In this document: positions 48,931 to 56,786 of the stretch, in pieces
Numbering within the stretch: the first letter of the stretch is position 1
Layout of the letters: every line of letters starts with the position of its first letter
Translations under genes and position numbers: made by a program
The notes under the pieces: generated by a model
Seen by the model: the letters and a program-made list of their open reading frames with translations, nothing else
What the model was told of the DNA's origin: nothing
The model's database searches: none
Source of the DNA: JACQHM01 sp964535215
Lineage (GTDB): Bacteria > Methylomirabilota > Methylomirabilia > Methylomirabilales > JACQHM01
DNA: 64,000 nucleotides
Reading direction: 5' to 3'
Assembly: GCA_964535215.1 (NCBI GenBank)
Contig: CAZHST010000007.1
Span: forward strand, 31,290 to 95,289

Positions 48931-50211
48931 TCAAGGGTCTTCATATCCAAATTTCCTTTCATGTTCACCTTGCTTGTAGGGCATTTGTGGGTCCCTGACC
49001 AAGACGGCAAAGATGAGGGCGGTGGCCGCCATCAGGGAAGCGATCAGGGTAAAGGCCGGTGAGTAGCCGAGGGAGGCGATCAGGAAGCCGGCCAGGATGG
49101 GCCCCGAAGCCTCACCGGTGTCCCAGATGGTGCCAAAGACCCCCATCGCGGAGCCCATTCGGCCGGCCTTCACCAGATCGGCCACCAGGGCTGTGGTGGA
49201 AGGGGTGACGAGGGCCACCCCCAGGCCGAAGAAGGCGGCGAGGACGAAGAGGAGGACGAACCTTCTGGTCAGCACAATTAAGGGTAGGATGCTGGCACAG
49301 ACGAGGAGCCCTCCCAGGATGAGCGGTTTCCGGCCGAGCCGGTCGGAGAGGCGACCCCCCATCGGCTTGGCCGCCATCGTCGTCGCAAGCTGCCCCCCCA
49401 GGACGATCCCGATCTGGGCATCGTTCAAGCCGACCTCCCTGGCGTAGGGGGGGAAGAAACCGAGGAAGGCTCCGTACCCTACGTACATGGCCGCCTCTAC
49501 ACTGGAGGCGACGAGGACTGGGCAGCTGGAGACCACCTCGACAATGCCTATCTTGAACGTCGCCCAACGCCCGTCACTTCCATTTTGCTTAGGAGCCCCG
49601 CGCTCGTCCGGCACCTTCAGGACCAGCAGGAAGGGCAGGACACCCAGGGCGCCCACCAAGAGGTAGATCGTCACATAACTGGCCGTGGCATACAGGACCA
49701 GGCCGCCCAGGAGGGGCCCGATCGTCCCGCCGATGTCGTTCGCCAAGGCGAACCAGCCGAGTTTCTCGCCCCGTCCCTTCTGGGCGAGGTCGGCCACATA
49801 GGCCGAGGCCACCGGGGAGAAGATGGCAGTGGCAAAGCCATGGAGGAAGCGGAGCGCCAGGAGCGCGCCCGGGGAGTGGACGAAGGGGTAGAGGAATGGC
49901 GGCCCGGCGAAGAAGAGACACCCCAGGAGCATCATGCGCTTGCGCCCGAGCACATCGGAAAGGGCACCGGCGGGAAGCTTGATGACGACCCCGGTGATGG
50001 TGGAGGCCCCGAGGATGAGCCCGATGAGCTCGGGAGCGGCGCCGAGATCCTGGGCGAAACGGGGCAGAACGGGGCTCCTGGCCATCTGGTAGCCGAGCCT
50101 CGCCAGCAGGCCCATAGCACAGAGCTGGACGAAGGGTGTCCAGTCCCTTTGTAGATGGCCGGGGTCACCGAATACACCGTGCCTGGTTGCGCGGCAGTCG
50201 CCTTTCTTCAC
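48931..50211 (-). CDS. Major facilitator superfamily transporter
   Basis: The 426-residue protein has twelve predicted helices and the MFS loop motifs between helices 2-3 and 8-9 (GALSDVLGRKRMM and GRLSDRLGRKPLI). The drug-efflux-like motif is present in GGTIGPLLGGL. It starts with a GTG overlapping the stop of the upstream gene (GTGA). Substrate is unknown; siderophore or metal-chelate export or uptake would fit the neighbours, but the sequence does not show it. Confidence 0.85.
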   Translation of the reverse strand: MKKGDCRATRHGVFGDPGHLQRDWTPFVQLCAMGLLARLGYQMARSPVLPRFAQDLGAAPELIGLILGASTITGVVIKLPAGALSDVLGRKRMMLLGCLFFAGPPFLYPFVHSPGALLALRFLHGFATAIFSPVASAYVADLAQKGRGEKLGWFALANDIGGTIGPLLGGLVLYATASYVTIYLLVGALGVLPFLLVLKVPDERGAPKQNGSDGRWATFKIGIVEVVSSCPVLVASSVEAAMYVGYGAFLGFFPPYAREVGLNDAQIGIVLGGQLATTMAAKPMGGRLSDRLGRKPLILGGLLVCASILPLIVLTRRFVLLFVLAAFFGLGVALVTPSTTALVADLVKAGRMGSAMGVFGTIWDTGEASGPILAGFLIASLGYSPAFTLIASLMAATALIFAVLVRDPQMPYKQGEHERKFGYEDP

Positions 50212-50906
50212 TTTACAGGTCTTACCCGAAGATCATCGAAATACGTGACCGCGTCGGCCTTGGTCCAGAGGCCGATCTTCCCCCGGGGAAAGGTCTTGTC
50301 GCGGATCGCCAGGTACCTCTTGCCGTCGTAGAAGCCCTCCATCCGATCGCCTTTGGCAACGATCCTCAGGGTGTGCCAACTCCCCCTCGTTACCTTCAAG
50401 CTGGCCCCCTGGAGCTGCTTTCGCCGGCCTTTGACGACCCGGTAGATCCTGAAGTTGTCCTCCAGCGGGTTGGCCCGGGCCACGTAGTAGTTATCGGGAT
50501 CCTGGTAGCGCCAGATCAGGCCACCCCCTTGATCCTCTTTGCCCTCCACCGCTTTGAACTTGACCTCTAATTCCAGATCCTGATAATCGCTGTCCTCGAC
50601 GACGGCCAGGTTGAAGTGCTCGCCGGAGTTCTCCTTCGAGCGTTGGGCCAGGACGTTAGGTTTGGTAGGAGCTGTTGGATCGGCGACCACCTCCCACTTG
50701 GGCAGCGTCCCCCTCCCGGTCTTCTGCATCGAAAACCCTGAAGGGAGCTGGCCCACAGGCGCCTGATCAAAGGTCCAGGTCCGCCCCTCGCCGGCCGGAG
50801 TCGGAGGAGGGGAGTGACCGGAGGCCTCCAGCTCCCCACGGCTCCAGGCCCCTCCCAGAAGGGCCACGCCGGACAACGCCACCAACCAAATACCGATGCG
50901 TTTCAC
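50208..50906 (-). CDS. Exported DUF1080/LamG-like beta-sandwich protein
   Basis: The 232-residue product has a signal peptide (RIGIWLVALSGVALLGG) and a concanavalin-like jelly-roll: FNLAVVEDSDYQDLELEVKFK, GGLIWRYQDPDNYYVARANPLEDN, then GSWHTLRIVAKGDRMEGFYDG and FDDLRVRPV. This pattern is that of DUF1080 (3-keto-disaccharide hydrolase-like) domains, which often bind glycans. A GTG at 50906 with GGAGGAAGGAAGACG upstream is chosen over an open frame reaching 50990. Its role in the metal-related run is unclear. Confidence 0.75.
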   Translation of the reverse strand: MKRIGIWLVALSGVALLGGAWSRGELEASGHSPPPTPAGEGRTWTFDQAPVGQLPSGFSMQKTGRGTLPKWEVVADPTAPTKPNVLAQRSKENSGEHFNLAVVEDSDYQDLELEVKFKAVEGKEDQGGGLIWRYQDPDNYYVARANPLEDNFRIYRVVKGRRKQLQGASLKVTRGSWHTLRIVAKGDRMEGFYDGKRYLAIRDKTFPRGKIGLWTKADAVTYFDDLRVRPVK

Positions 50907-50941
50907 CGTCTTCCTTCCTCCATGGAGGGGCATGCGGTCTC

Positions 50942-51445
50942 CTACCGCCAGTCGTAGGTGAAAGTCGCCTCCACAGGTTTCTCCCCCCATCGGCCTTTCG
51001 CCTTGGGGCTACGGACGATGAGACCCATGGGGTTGATCATCACCAGGATCTCATACCGGCCCTTCCCCGGAAGGGCCACGTTGATCCCATAGTGCCACTC
51101 GTCGCTGATCATCGCGGGGACCCGAAAGATCCGGTAGGCGCCCGTGTCCAGGTTGCTTGCCCTCACGCTCACGTCGAGATACGGGACGAACTGCTTCGTT
51201 ACCGTATCAGAGATGTTCAAGTGGAAGTGATGGTTGGCCTCCGGGGCGCTGGCCGCCGCCGCATAGGCTGGCACCTCGAGCCCTGAATCCGGCGTCTGCT
51301 CCATGACCAGCTCAATGACAAGATTGTCCCGTTCCACCTTCCCAACATTCACTTTGGGCTCTCCGGCACCAGAGAATGCCGGCAGCAGGGTGAGCCATCC
51401 CACGAAGCCTCCCACGGCCATCCACGGACCAAGCTTTCCCTTCAT
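50942..51445 (-). CDS. P19/Tp34-family periplasmic metal-binding protein
   Basis: The 167-residue exported protein resembles the iron-transport P19/Tp34/FetP family: His72, His73 and His75 in NHHFHLNI, FVPYLDVSVRASNLDTG, and VPAMISDEWHYGINV with Met112 and His118. The spacing of the His/Met ligands agrees with the known metal site. Family members bind Cu2+ and assist ferrous or ferric iron uptake. The usual partner FetM/FTR1 permease is absent; instead an Fbp-type ABC importer lies in the same run. AAGGAGGAAGACCTC precedes the ATG. Confidence 0.8.
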   Translation of the reverse strand: MKGKLGPWMAVGGFVGWLTLLPAFSGAGEPKVNVGKVERDNLVIELVMEQTPDSGLEVPAYAAAASAPEANHHFHLNISDTVTKQFVPYLDVSVRASNLDTGAYRIFRVPAMISDEWHYGINVALPGKGRYEILVMINPMGLIVRSPKAKGRWGEKPVEATFTYDWR

Positions 51446-51485
51446 GAGGTCTTCCTCCTTTCCACCGTCGAATCCGATAGGGACG

Positions 51486-51893
51486 TTAGTCCTTGGTATT
51501 CGAGAGGGAGAGGATGTAGGCAACGAGCTTCCAGATCTGCTCATCGGTCAGCCTGTTTTTGAATCCCGGCATCCGTCCCTGACCATCGGCCAGGACTTTG
51601 AACAGCCCGCCCTTATCGAACGGCCGGCCTCTGAGATCTGGACCCAGCTTGGGCCTCCCTCCCTGCCCGTGGCAGTAGAACGTACAATTGCCATTGTAGA
51701 TAGCTGCTCCCTCCTGGATCACCGCCGGATCTTTGAGGTCAAAAGGCGGGGCACTCTCCCCAGCTTGCTGGGCCTCCGCCAGGGTAGGCCGCCCGATGAT
51801 CGCTGGCTCATCCCCTGAGAGAGGCATCAGGGTGAAGAGCATGGTGAGCCCGACGAGGAGGGTCCCTCCTATCCAATGTTGCTGTCGTTGCAT
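51486..51893 (-). CDS. Periplasmic cytochrome c with CX3CH heme motif
   Basis: The 135-residue product has a signal peptide and a class I cytochrome fold: GAAIYNGNC with Cys70, Cys74 and His75, GPDLRGR, Met108 in GRMPGF as probable axial ligand, and LTDEQIWKLVAYI as the last helix. The heme motif reads CTFYCH, three residues between the cysteines rather than two. Codons TGT ACG TTC TAC TGC CAC leave no ambiguity. Such CX3CH sites are rare. It may pass electrons to the metal-binding neighbour. AAAGGAGGTTTCGAG precedes the ATG. Confidence 0.85.
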   Translation of the reverse strand: MQRQQHWIGGTLLVGLTMLFTLMPLSGDEPAIIGRPTLAEAQQAGESAPPFDLKDPAVIQEGAAIYNGNCTFYCHGQGGRPKLGPDLRGRPFDKGGLFKVLADGQGRMPGFKNRLTDEQIWKLVAYILSLSNTKD

Positions 51894-51934
51894 CTCGAAA
51901 CCTCCTTTCCCTTGATGAAACGAATGGTCACCCC

Positions 51935-52945
51935 TCAGCGTTTGACCTGAGGGCCGCGGCCCGACATCCTGCCGCCAAAACTGGCGTACAGGGCGTCGAA
52001 GACGAGGAGCCCCTGTTCTAGAAGGGCCTGATCGTCAGGGGTGATCGCTGCCAGTCCTTTGATGACCGCGTCCACCCCTCTGGCCTCCTCCCGACCGAAC
52101 TTGGCATCCTTTAAATCCGCATCATGGACGATCTCGGCTATCGCCTTCAGGGCCTTGCCCTTTAAGCCAAACCGTTTGAGAACGGTCTCGAAGGTGCAAT
52201 CCTCGCCTTGATGACCGAACTCGGCCCCCAGATAGTCAAAGGGGATCCCCCCTTTGATCTTCTCGCGTTCGCGAGCGAAGGCGAACTTGGCCTTCGGGTC
52301 AATGAAGCGACGGATCACCCAGGCCGTCGCGATCCGATCCACGTGGGGCCGAGGCCTCGTCACCCAGGTCTTCCCTCGAAATTCCTCCATCTTCAGCATC
52401 CTGGCCTCCTCCAGGGCCAGGCTCTGTTCCTTCCCCGAGAACCCTTGGAGGGCGGTCCGGCACCGCTTGAGGATCGCCTCGGCCTCCCGGCGGCCGGCGG
52501 CGTGGAAGTAGTCAATTTCCTCCAGCTCGGCCAGCCGTTTCTCCAGGACCTTCAGCTCATCGGCCAGCACCATCAACTCCCGGGACACCCTTTTCTGGGG
52601 GAGGGCCTCCAGGCGCTCCAACCAAGCCTTGCCCTCTTTCAAAAGCTCCGCGTAGTCTTCGTTCCGGGCGCGGCGGAAGAGGCTGGCCACCTCCTCATCG
52701 GAAAGGTTCTCGATCCGCTCCACCTTTAAGAGGGTCGCCTCTCCCCCGGCCCGCTGGATCTCCTGGCAGATCCACTGGGCGATCTCGTAGCGCTCCTCGC
52801 CGAAGGGGAGGAGGTAGACGGAGTTCCTGAAGGAAATCGCCCCCAGCTTCTTCAGCTTCCGCCAGACCTTCACCCGGCTGCTCCCGGCCTCGGGCGGGAG
52901 GGTGTAGATCAGGACCAACCATCTATACCGTGGTCCCCGTGCCAT
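51935..52945 (-). CDS. chrB: ChrB-like chromate resistance/regulatory protein
   Basis: The 336-residue product has both ChrB parts. The N-terminal domain (RWLVLIYTLPPEAGSSRVKVWRKL) is of the kind seen in ChrB/PaaX regulators. The C-terminal domain has TWVTRPRPHVDRIATAWVI and AEFGHQGEDCTFE, where His and Cys residues are probable metal or heme ligands. ChrB regulates chromate-resistance operons in some bacteria, but no chrA is here. It is the first gene of a long co-directional run, next to repeated operator-like elements, so it may control the run itself. The ATG at 52945 is chosen; a TTG at 52984 lies within the predicted promoter. Confidence 0.85.
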   Translation of the reverse strand: MARGPRYRWLVLIYTLPPEAGSSRVKVWRKLKKLGAISFRNSVYLLPFGEERYEIAQWICQEIQRAGGEATLLKVERIENLSDEEVASLFRRARNEDYAELLKEGKAWLERLEALPQKRVSRELMVLADELKVLEKRLAELEEIDYFHAAGRREAEAILKRCRTALQGFSGKEQSLALEEARMLKMEEFRGKTWVTRPRPHVDRIATAWVIRRFIDPKAKFAFAREREKIKGGIPFDYLGAEFGHQGEDCTFETVLKRFGLKGKALKAIAEIVHDADLKDAKFGREEARGVDAVIKGLAAITPDDQALLEQGLLVFDALYASFGGRMSGRGPQVKR

Positions 52946-52963
52946 GGGCCCGCCGTAAGGGAA

Positions 52964-53002
52964 TGTAATTTCTGTTACAGACAAATTTATCGTTTGTTAC
53001 AG
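52964..53002 (-). promoter_or_regulatory. Repeated operator-like element at the chrB promoter
   Basis: TGTTACAG occurs twice in the same orientation, at 52973-52980 and 52995-53002, 22 bp apart (two helical turns), on either side of the predicted -10. The first copy belongs to the palindrome TGTAA-N6-TTACA (52964-52979); the second has a degenerate left half (TTTAT-N6-TTACA). This is the layout expected for two bound dimers of a repressor. Confidence 0.55.
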
Positions 53003-53012
53003 TCAAAGTCAA
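52984..53012 (-). promoter_or_regulatory. Predicted promoter of the chrB-to-ogt run
   Basis: On the minus strand TTGACT (53007-53012) is followed after 17 bp by TAAATT (52984-52989). The start site would be about 32 bp before the chrB ATG. The local sequence is far more AT-rich than its surroundings. Confidence 0.55.
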
Positions 53013-53087
53013 GGGGAAAATCGGGGAGGGGGAGGCTGGAGGAGGACCACACCGGCGAGGGATTGGTCGTCACCATCAAATCATCTG

Positions 53088-53999
53088 CTACTCGTCAAAA
53101 ACGATGAGACCTTGCCGGTCCACATCGAGCATCCGGGAAGAGGCCTCGATCCTGAACCGGCTTTGCCAGAGCTCCCGCATTCTCTCGCCGATCTCCTCTC
53201 CACCATCCTTGACCAGGGCGATGATGGTGGAGCCAGCCCCGCTTAGAAAGCAGGCGAGGGCCCCCCGGTTCATCCCCTCCTCCATCACCTCCAGCATCCC
53301 GGGAAGGAGCTTCGCCCGGTAAGGCTGGTGGAGGCGGTCTTTAGACCCTTCGGCGAGAAGTTCAAGCCGCCCTGTGACAAAGGCGGCCACCATCAGGGCC
53401 TGGCGGCTCAAGTTGAAGACGGCGTCGCGGAGAGGGACTTCCTCCGGGAGGATCCTTCTGGCCTCTTGCGTGGGGATCTCGACGGCGGGGATCACCGCAA
53501 CGGCCTTGATCCCCTCTGGGAAAGGAAGCCGGGCGTAAAGGACCTCCTCCTGGACCAAGGCCGAGGCGGTGAAGCCGCCTAAAAGAGAAGGGGTGACGTT
53601 ATCGGGATGGCCCTCAAAGGTGACGGCAAGCTTGAGGACCGCTTCAGGCGGGAGGTGGGCTCCGGCCAGCCTGGCGGCGGCGGTGATCCCGCCCAGGATG
53701 GCCGCCCCGCTGGATCCCAAGCCCCTCCTGAGGGGAATCCGATTGATCAGCCGAAGCCTCAGGCCCTTGAGGTGGTAACCGATCTGTTCGAAAGCTGCCA
53801 GGGCCGCGCGAGCGGCCAGGTTTTTTGCCCCATCCCGCGTTAAGGTCTCCCTCCCTTCCCCCTCGATGGTCAGTCTGACCCCCTGCTCGGCCTCCTCCAC
53901 TTCCAAGATGTTGTAGAGGGAGAGGGCGAGCCCCAGCGTATCGAACCCGGGCCCTAGATTCGCCGTCGAGGCCGGCACCTGCACCGTCACCTTTCTCAT
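53088..53999 (-). CDS. thrB: Homoserine kinase
   Basis: ThrB phosphorylates homoserine on the way to threonine. The 303-residue GHMP kinase has VQVPASTANLGPGFDTLGLAL, the ATP-binding LRRGLGSSGAAILGG, FEGHPDNVTPSLLGGF, and CFLSGAGSTI. It is single, with no thrC or hom nearby. AAAGGAG lies six bases before the ATG at 53999. Frames extending upstream to 54644 only shadow proC. Confidence 0.95.
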   Translation of the reverse strand: MRKVTVQVPASTANLGPGFDTLGLALSLYNILEVEEAEQGVRLTIEGEGRETLTRDGAKNLAARAALAAFEQIGYHLKGLRLRLINRIPLRRGLGSSGAAILGGITAAARLAGAHLPPEAVLKLAVTFEGHPDNVTPSLLGGFTASALVQEEVLYARLPFPEGIKAVAVIPAVEIPTQEARRILPEEVPLRDAVFNLSRQALMVAAFVTGRLELLAEGSKDRLHQPYRAKLLPGMLEVMEEGMNRGALACFLSGAGSTIIALVKDGGEEIGERMRELWQSRFRIEASSRMLDVDRQGLIVFDE

Positions 54000-54023
54000 C
54001 GTCATCTCCTTTGGGTAGAGTCC

Positions 54024-54052
54024 AATATAGCCTAGCTGACCGGATGGAGCAA
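54024..54052 (-). promoter_or_regulatory. Possible promoter of thrB
   Basis: On the minus strand TTGCTC (54047-54052) and TATATT (54024-54029, five of six) are 17 bp apart, about 25 bp before thrB. The -35 is weak. Confidence 0.4.
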
Positions 54053-54079
54053 GCCGAAAGCTGCGAGTCTTGAATTCCC

Positions 54080-54108
54080 TTGACTTCGCGCCTCCTCCTG
54101 GGTATAAC
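54080..54108 (+). promoter_or_regulatory. Predicted promoter of proC and following genes
   Basis: TTGACT (54080-54085) and TATAAC (54103-54108) are spaced by exactly 17 bp, each matching consensus at five of six positions. The start site would be about 18 bp before the proC ATG. Confidence 0.65.
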
Positions 54109-54132
54109 ACCTGTAAGCGGCAGGGAGGCTGG

Positions 54133-54951
54133 ATGCTTAAAGGGAAAAGGATCGGCTTCATCGGCGCTGGGAACATGGCCGAGGCCCTGACCCGTGGCCT
54201 TTTGAAGGCCGGCCTGTGTTCACCGGAGGCCATTTTTGCCTCGGATGTGAAGGAAGACCGGCTCCGGCTCTTTAAGGAGGCCTTCGGCGTCCAGACCTTC
54301 CAGGAGAACGCCCAGGTGGTCGCCCGGGCTGAGATCCTGCTTCTGGCCGTGAAACCGCAAGACATGGGGGCGGTCCTGGAAGGCCTGGCCCCCTTTGTAG
54401 ATGAGACGAAGACCCTGATCTCCATCGCCGCAGGCGTCCCCATCCGGTTCATCGCCGAAAGGCTGGCCAAAAAGGCGCGGATCATCCGGGTGATGCCGAA
54501 CACCCCGGCCTTGGTCTTGGAAGGGGCGGCGGGGATCGCGAAGGGGGAGCACGCGACGGAAGAGGACCTGGCCATCGCCCTCCAGATCTTCCAGGCGGTG
54601 GGGAGGGTCGTTGTCGTGGAGGAAAAGCTCTTGGATGCTGTCACCGGTTTAAGCGGGAGCGGTCCGGCCTACGTAGCCGTCATCATCGAGGCGTTGGCCG
54701 ATGGTGGGGTTAGGATGGGGCTCCCCCGGGAGGTGGCCTTGACCTTGGCCGCTCAGACGGTCCTCGGGACGGCTCGGATGATCCTGGACGGGAAGCGATC
54801 CCCCGCGGAGCTCAAGGACATGGTGGCCTCGCCGGGAGGGACAACCATCGCGGGGCTCCACGTGTTAGAGCGAGGAGGCCTCCGGGCGGCCTTGATGGAC
54901 GCGGTGGAAGCGGCGACCAGGCGCTCCCAGGAATTAGGAAAGAGTGGCTAG
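54133..54951 (+). CDS. proC: Pyrroline-5-carboxylate reductase
   Basis: ProC makes proline from pyrroline-5-carboxylate. The 272-residue product has the NAD(P)-binding GFIGAGNMAEAL, LAVKPQDM, MPNTPALV, LSGSGPAYV and the signature around MVASPGGTTIAGL. The ATG at 54133 has GGGAGG upstream and begins the Rossmann fold; earlier in-frame ATGs lie before or at the promoter. It is followed by yggT after 9 bp, a common order in Gram-positive and deep-branching phyla. Confidence 0.96.
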   Translation: MLKGKRIGFIGAGNMAEALTRGLLKAGLCSPEAIFASDVKEDRLRLFKEAFGVQTFQENAQVVARAEILLLAVKPQDMGAVLEGLAPFVDETKTLISIAAGVPIRFIAERLAKKARIIRVMPNTPALVLEGAAGIAKGEHATEEDLAIALQIFQAVGRVVVVEEKLLDAVTGLSGSGPAYVAVIIEALADGGVRMGLPREVALTLAAQTVLGTARMILDGKRSPAELKDMVASPGGTTIAGLHVLERGGLRAALMDAVEAATRRSQELGKSG

Positions 54952-54960
54952 AGGGAAAGC

Positions 54961-55257
54961 ATGTTTCTCATCGCCAACTTGATCGAGGCCGTTGCCTTCA
55001 TCCTGGACAAGCTCCTGTGGCTCTACATGTGGGTTATCATCATCCGGGCCCTTATTTCCTGGGTCAACCCGGACCCCTGGAATCCTATTGTCCAGTTCCT
55101 CTACCGGGCCACGGAGCCGGTCCTCCAGCCGATCCGACGCCTCTTGCCCATTTCCTTCGGGCTGGACATTTCCCCGGTCATCGCCATCTTCGGGGTCTAT
55201 TTCCTTCAAATCTTCCTCGTCCGATCGCTCTATCAGCTTGCCAACCTGTTCAGGTGA
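54961..55257 (+). CDS. yggT: YggT family membrane protein
   Basis: The 98-residue product has two membrane hairpins with WVNPDPWNPIVQFLYRATEPVLQPIRRLLP between them, the diagnostic loop of YggT/YlmG. The family is linked to cell division and envelope or nucleoid distribution in bacteria and chloroplasts. It sits between proC and divIVA, as in many genomes. Confidence 0.93.
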   Translation: MFLIANLIEAVAFILDKLLWLYMWVIIIRALISWVNPDPWNPIVQFLYRATEPVLQPIRRLLPISFGLDISPVIAIFGVYFLQIFLVRSLYQLANLFR

Positions 55258-55267
55258 CGGAGGAGTG

Positions 55268-55852
55268 ATGAACCAACTGACCCCCCTTGACATCACCCAG
55301 CGTGAGTTCGGCAAGGTCTTCAGGGGCTTTGATCCCAAGGAGGTGAAGGCGTTCCTGGAAGAGGTCTCCCAGGAGCTGGAACGGTGTGTCCTGGAGAACG
55401 CTGAGCTCTCCGAGCGGGTCCGGAAGCTGGAAGGGGAACTTCGCACCTACCATGAGCGGGAGGAGGCCTTGAAGAATGCCCTCCTGACGGCCCAGCGGCT
55501 CACCGAGTCCTTGAAAGAAGGTGCGAAGCGGGAGGCGGAGCTTCTGGTCAAAGAGGCAGAGCTGAAGGCCGAACGGGTCCTCGAACAGGCCCAACAGCGC
55601 CTCGCCCGTGTCCAGGGGGAGATCATGGAGCTGGAGCGGCAGAAGAGTCTCTTCCAGGCCAAGCTCCGCTCTGCGATCAAGCTCCACCTGGACCTCCTGG
55701 AAGCCGATGCCGAGAAGGAGGCCTATCGGGAGGCAAGGCGGTCCGAAGGCCTCCACCGATCAGCCGAGGCGACCTCTAAGGCCTCCGCCGAACCCCCGCA
55801 GAGGCCGGTCCCCAATGTTGGGCAACCTGGATCTCCGCCAAGACGGCCCTGA
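55268..55852 (+). CDS. divIVA: DivIVA domain protein
   Basis: The 194-residue product starts with LTPLDITQREFGKVFRGFDPKEVKAFLEEV, the DivIVA membrane-curvature domain, then a long coiled coil from about residue 35 to 145 and a disordered Pro-rich tail. DivIVA-like proteins mark poles or septa and recruit partners. A GGAGGAGTG ribosome-binding site precedes ATG 55268. DivIVA is uncommon in classical Gram-negatives but present in several deep phyla. Confidence 0.92.
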   Translation: MNQLTPLDITQREFGKVFRGFDPKEVKAFLEEVSQELERCVLENAELSERVRKLEGELRTYHEREEALKNALLTAQRLTESLKEGAKREAELLVKEAELKAERVLEQAQQRLARVQGEIMELERQKSLFQAKLRSAIKLHLDLLEADAEKEAYREARRSEGLHRSAEATSKASAEPPQRPVPNVGQPGSPPRRP

Positions 55853-56123
55853 CGTGACCTTCCCCCTCGCTGTCCACCCTCGGGCCTCCCGGGATGAGGT
55901 GGTGGGTGTCCACGACGGAGCCCTGGCACTCCGGGTCACCACTCCCCCCGTCGAGGGCAAGGCCAACGAGGCCTCCCTCCGCTTCCTGGCCAAAATCCTT
56001 GGCCTCCCCCGTTCGCGGCTGGAGATCGTGCAGGGGAAAAGGTTCCATCGGAAGGTCATCCGGGTCAGGAACGTCCGGGTCGAGGACCTCCGAGAGCGGC
56101 TCTCCGTGTTGGAACGGCCCTAG
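55815..56123 (+). CDS. yggU: DUF167 (YggU) family protein
   Basis: The 102-residue product has the DUF167 pattern: LAVHPRASRDEVVGVHDGALALRVTTPPVEGKANEASLRFLAKIL, then GKRFHRKVIRV. Function is unknown; the small basic fold is widespread. It overlaps the end of divIVA by 38 bp in another frame, so translation is probably coupled. The start at 55815 is inferred from the family N-terminus. Confidence 0.9.
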   Translation: MLGNLDLRQDGPDVTFPLAVHPRASRDEVVGVHDGALALRVTTPPVEGKANEASLRFLAKILGLPRSRLEIVQGKRFHRKVIRVRNVRVEDLRERLSVLERP

Positions 56124-56142
56124 AGATTGCCTCGAGACCGTT

Positions 56143-56781
56143 CTAGGGAGCCTTCCGCACCACGTCGAAGGTAAAGAGGAGGGGTTTGGCCTCGGCACCG
56201 ATGTAGAGGGAGGAGAGCTCGAGCAGCAGGGTTTTTGCTCTCGGGGAAAGCTCGGGAAAGAGGAGGAGCCCTTCCCGCTCCTTCTTGGGGGGAAGGGCGA
56301 CATATCCGGAAAAGATGGAGGCCTGGAGACTCGGGAGGACACCTGGCTGCTTCTTCTCCCCGGTCAACTGGAGGTAAAAATCCTCGTAGCGGAGGGGGAA
56401 GGTCCGAAGGCGCTCCTGGTCAGTGAGACTGACCTGCTGCGGGTCGAAATAGACCATCTCCTGACCGTGGTTCTCCAGCTTCACGCGGAAGGCGAGCGGC
56501 TTGGAGGAAGGGGAGGGGATCGCTTCAAAGGGGTTTACCAAGCCTGGGCGGCTTTTGTAATACTGGCCGACGGCCTCAGGGGAAAGCCATTCCACCACCA
56601 AGGTCAGATCCTTTTCACTATAGACAATCCGCCCCCCGATGGTCCGGCTGTTTTGAAGGGGTTGAGGACCCGGTCTTAAAAGAGCCTCCCTCCCCGGCCC
56701 CGAGACGCATCCAGCGACCAGGAAACCAACGACAAAGGCCAAGGTCGGCCCTTGGGGCCTTTGACGGATACGATCCGACAT
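56143..56781 (-). CDS. Lipoprotein of unknown function
   Basis: The 212-residue product has a lipobox with Cys25 (LVAGC). The mature part is beta-rich, including LAFRVKLENHGQEMVYFDPQQVSL, which resembles an immunoglobulin-like or DUF4352-type strand pattern in which an extracellular domain lists effects on hydrogen-bonded loops. I do not assign a function. It starts 5 bp after htpX and is probably co-transcribed with it. Confidence 0.65.
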   Translation of the reverse strand: MSDRIRQRPQGPTLAFVVGFLVAGCVSGPGREALLRPGPQPLQNSRTIGGRIVYSEKDLTLVVEWLSPEAVGQYYKSRPGLVNPFEAIPSPSSKPLAFRVKLENHGQEMVYFDPQQVSLTDQERLRTFPLRYEDFYLQLTGEKKQPGVLPSLQASIFSGYVALPPKKEREGLLLFPELSPRAKTLLLELSSLYIGAEAKPLLFTFDVVRKAP

Positions 56782-56786
56782 CAAAC

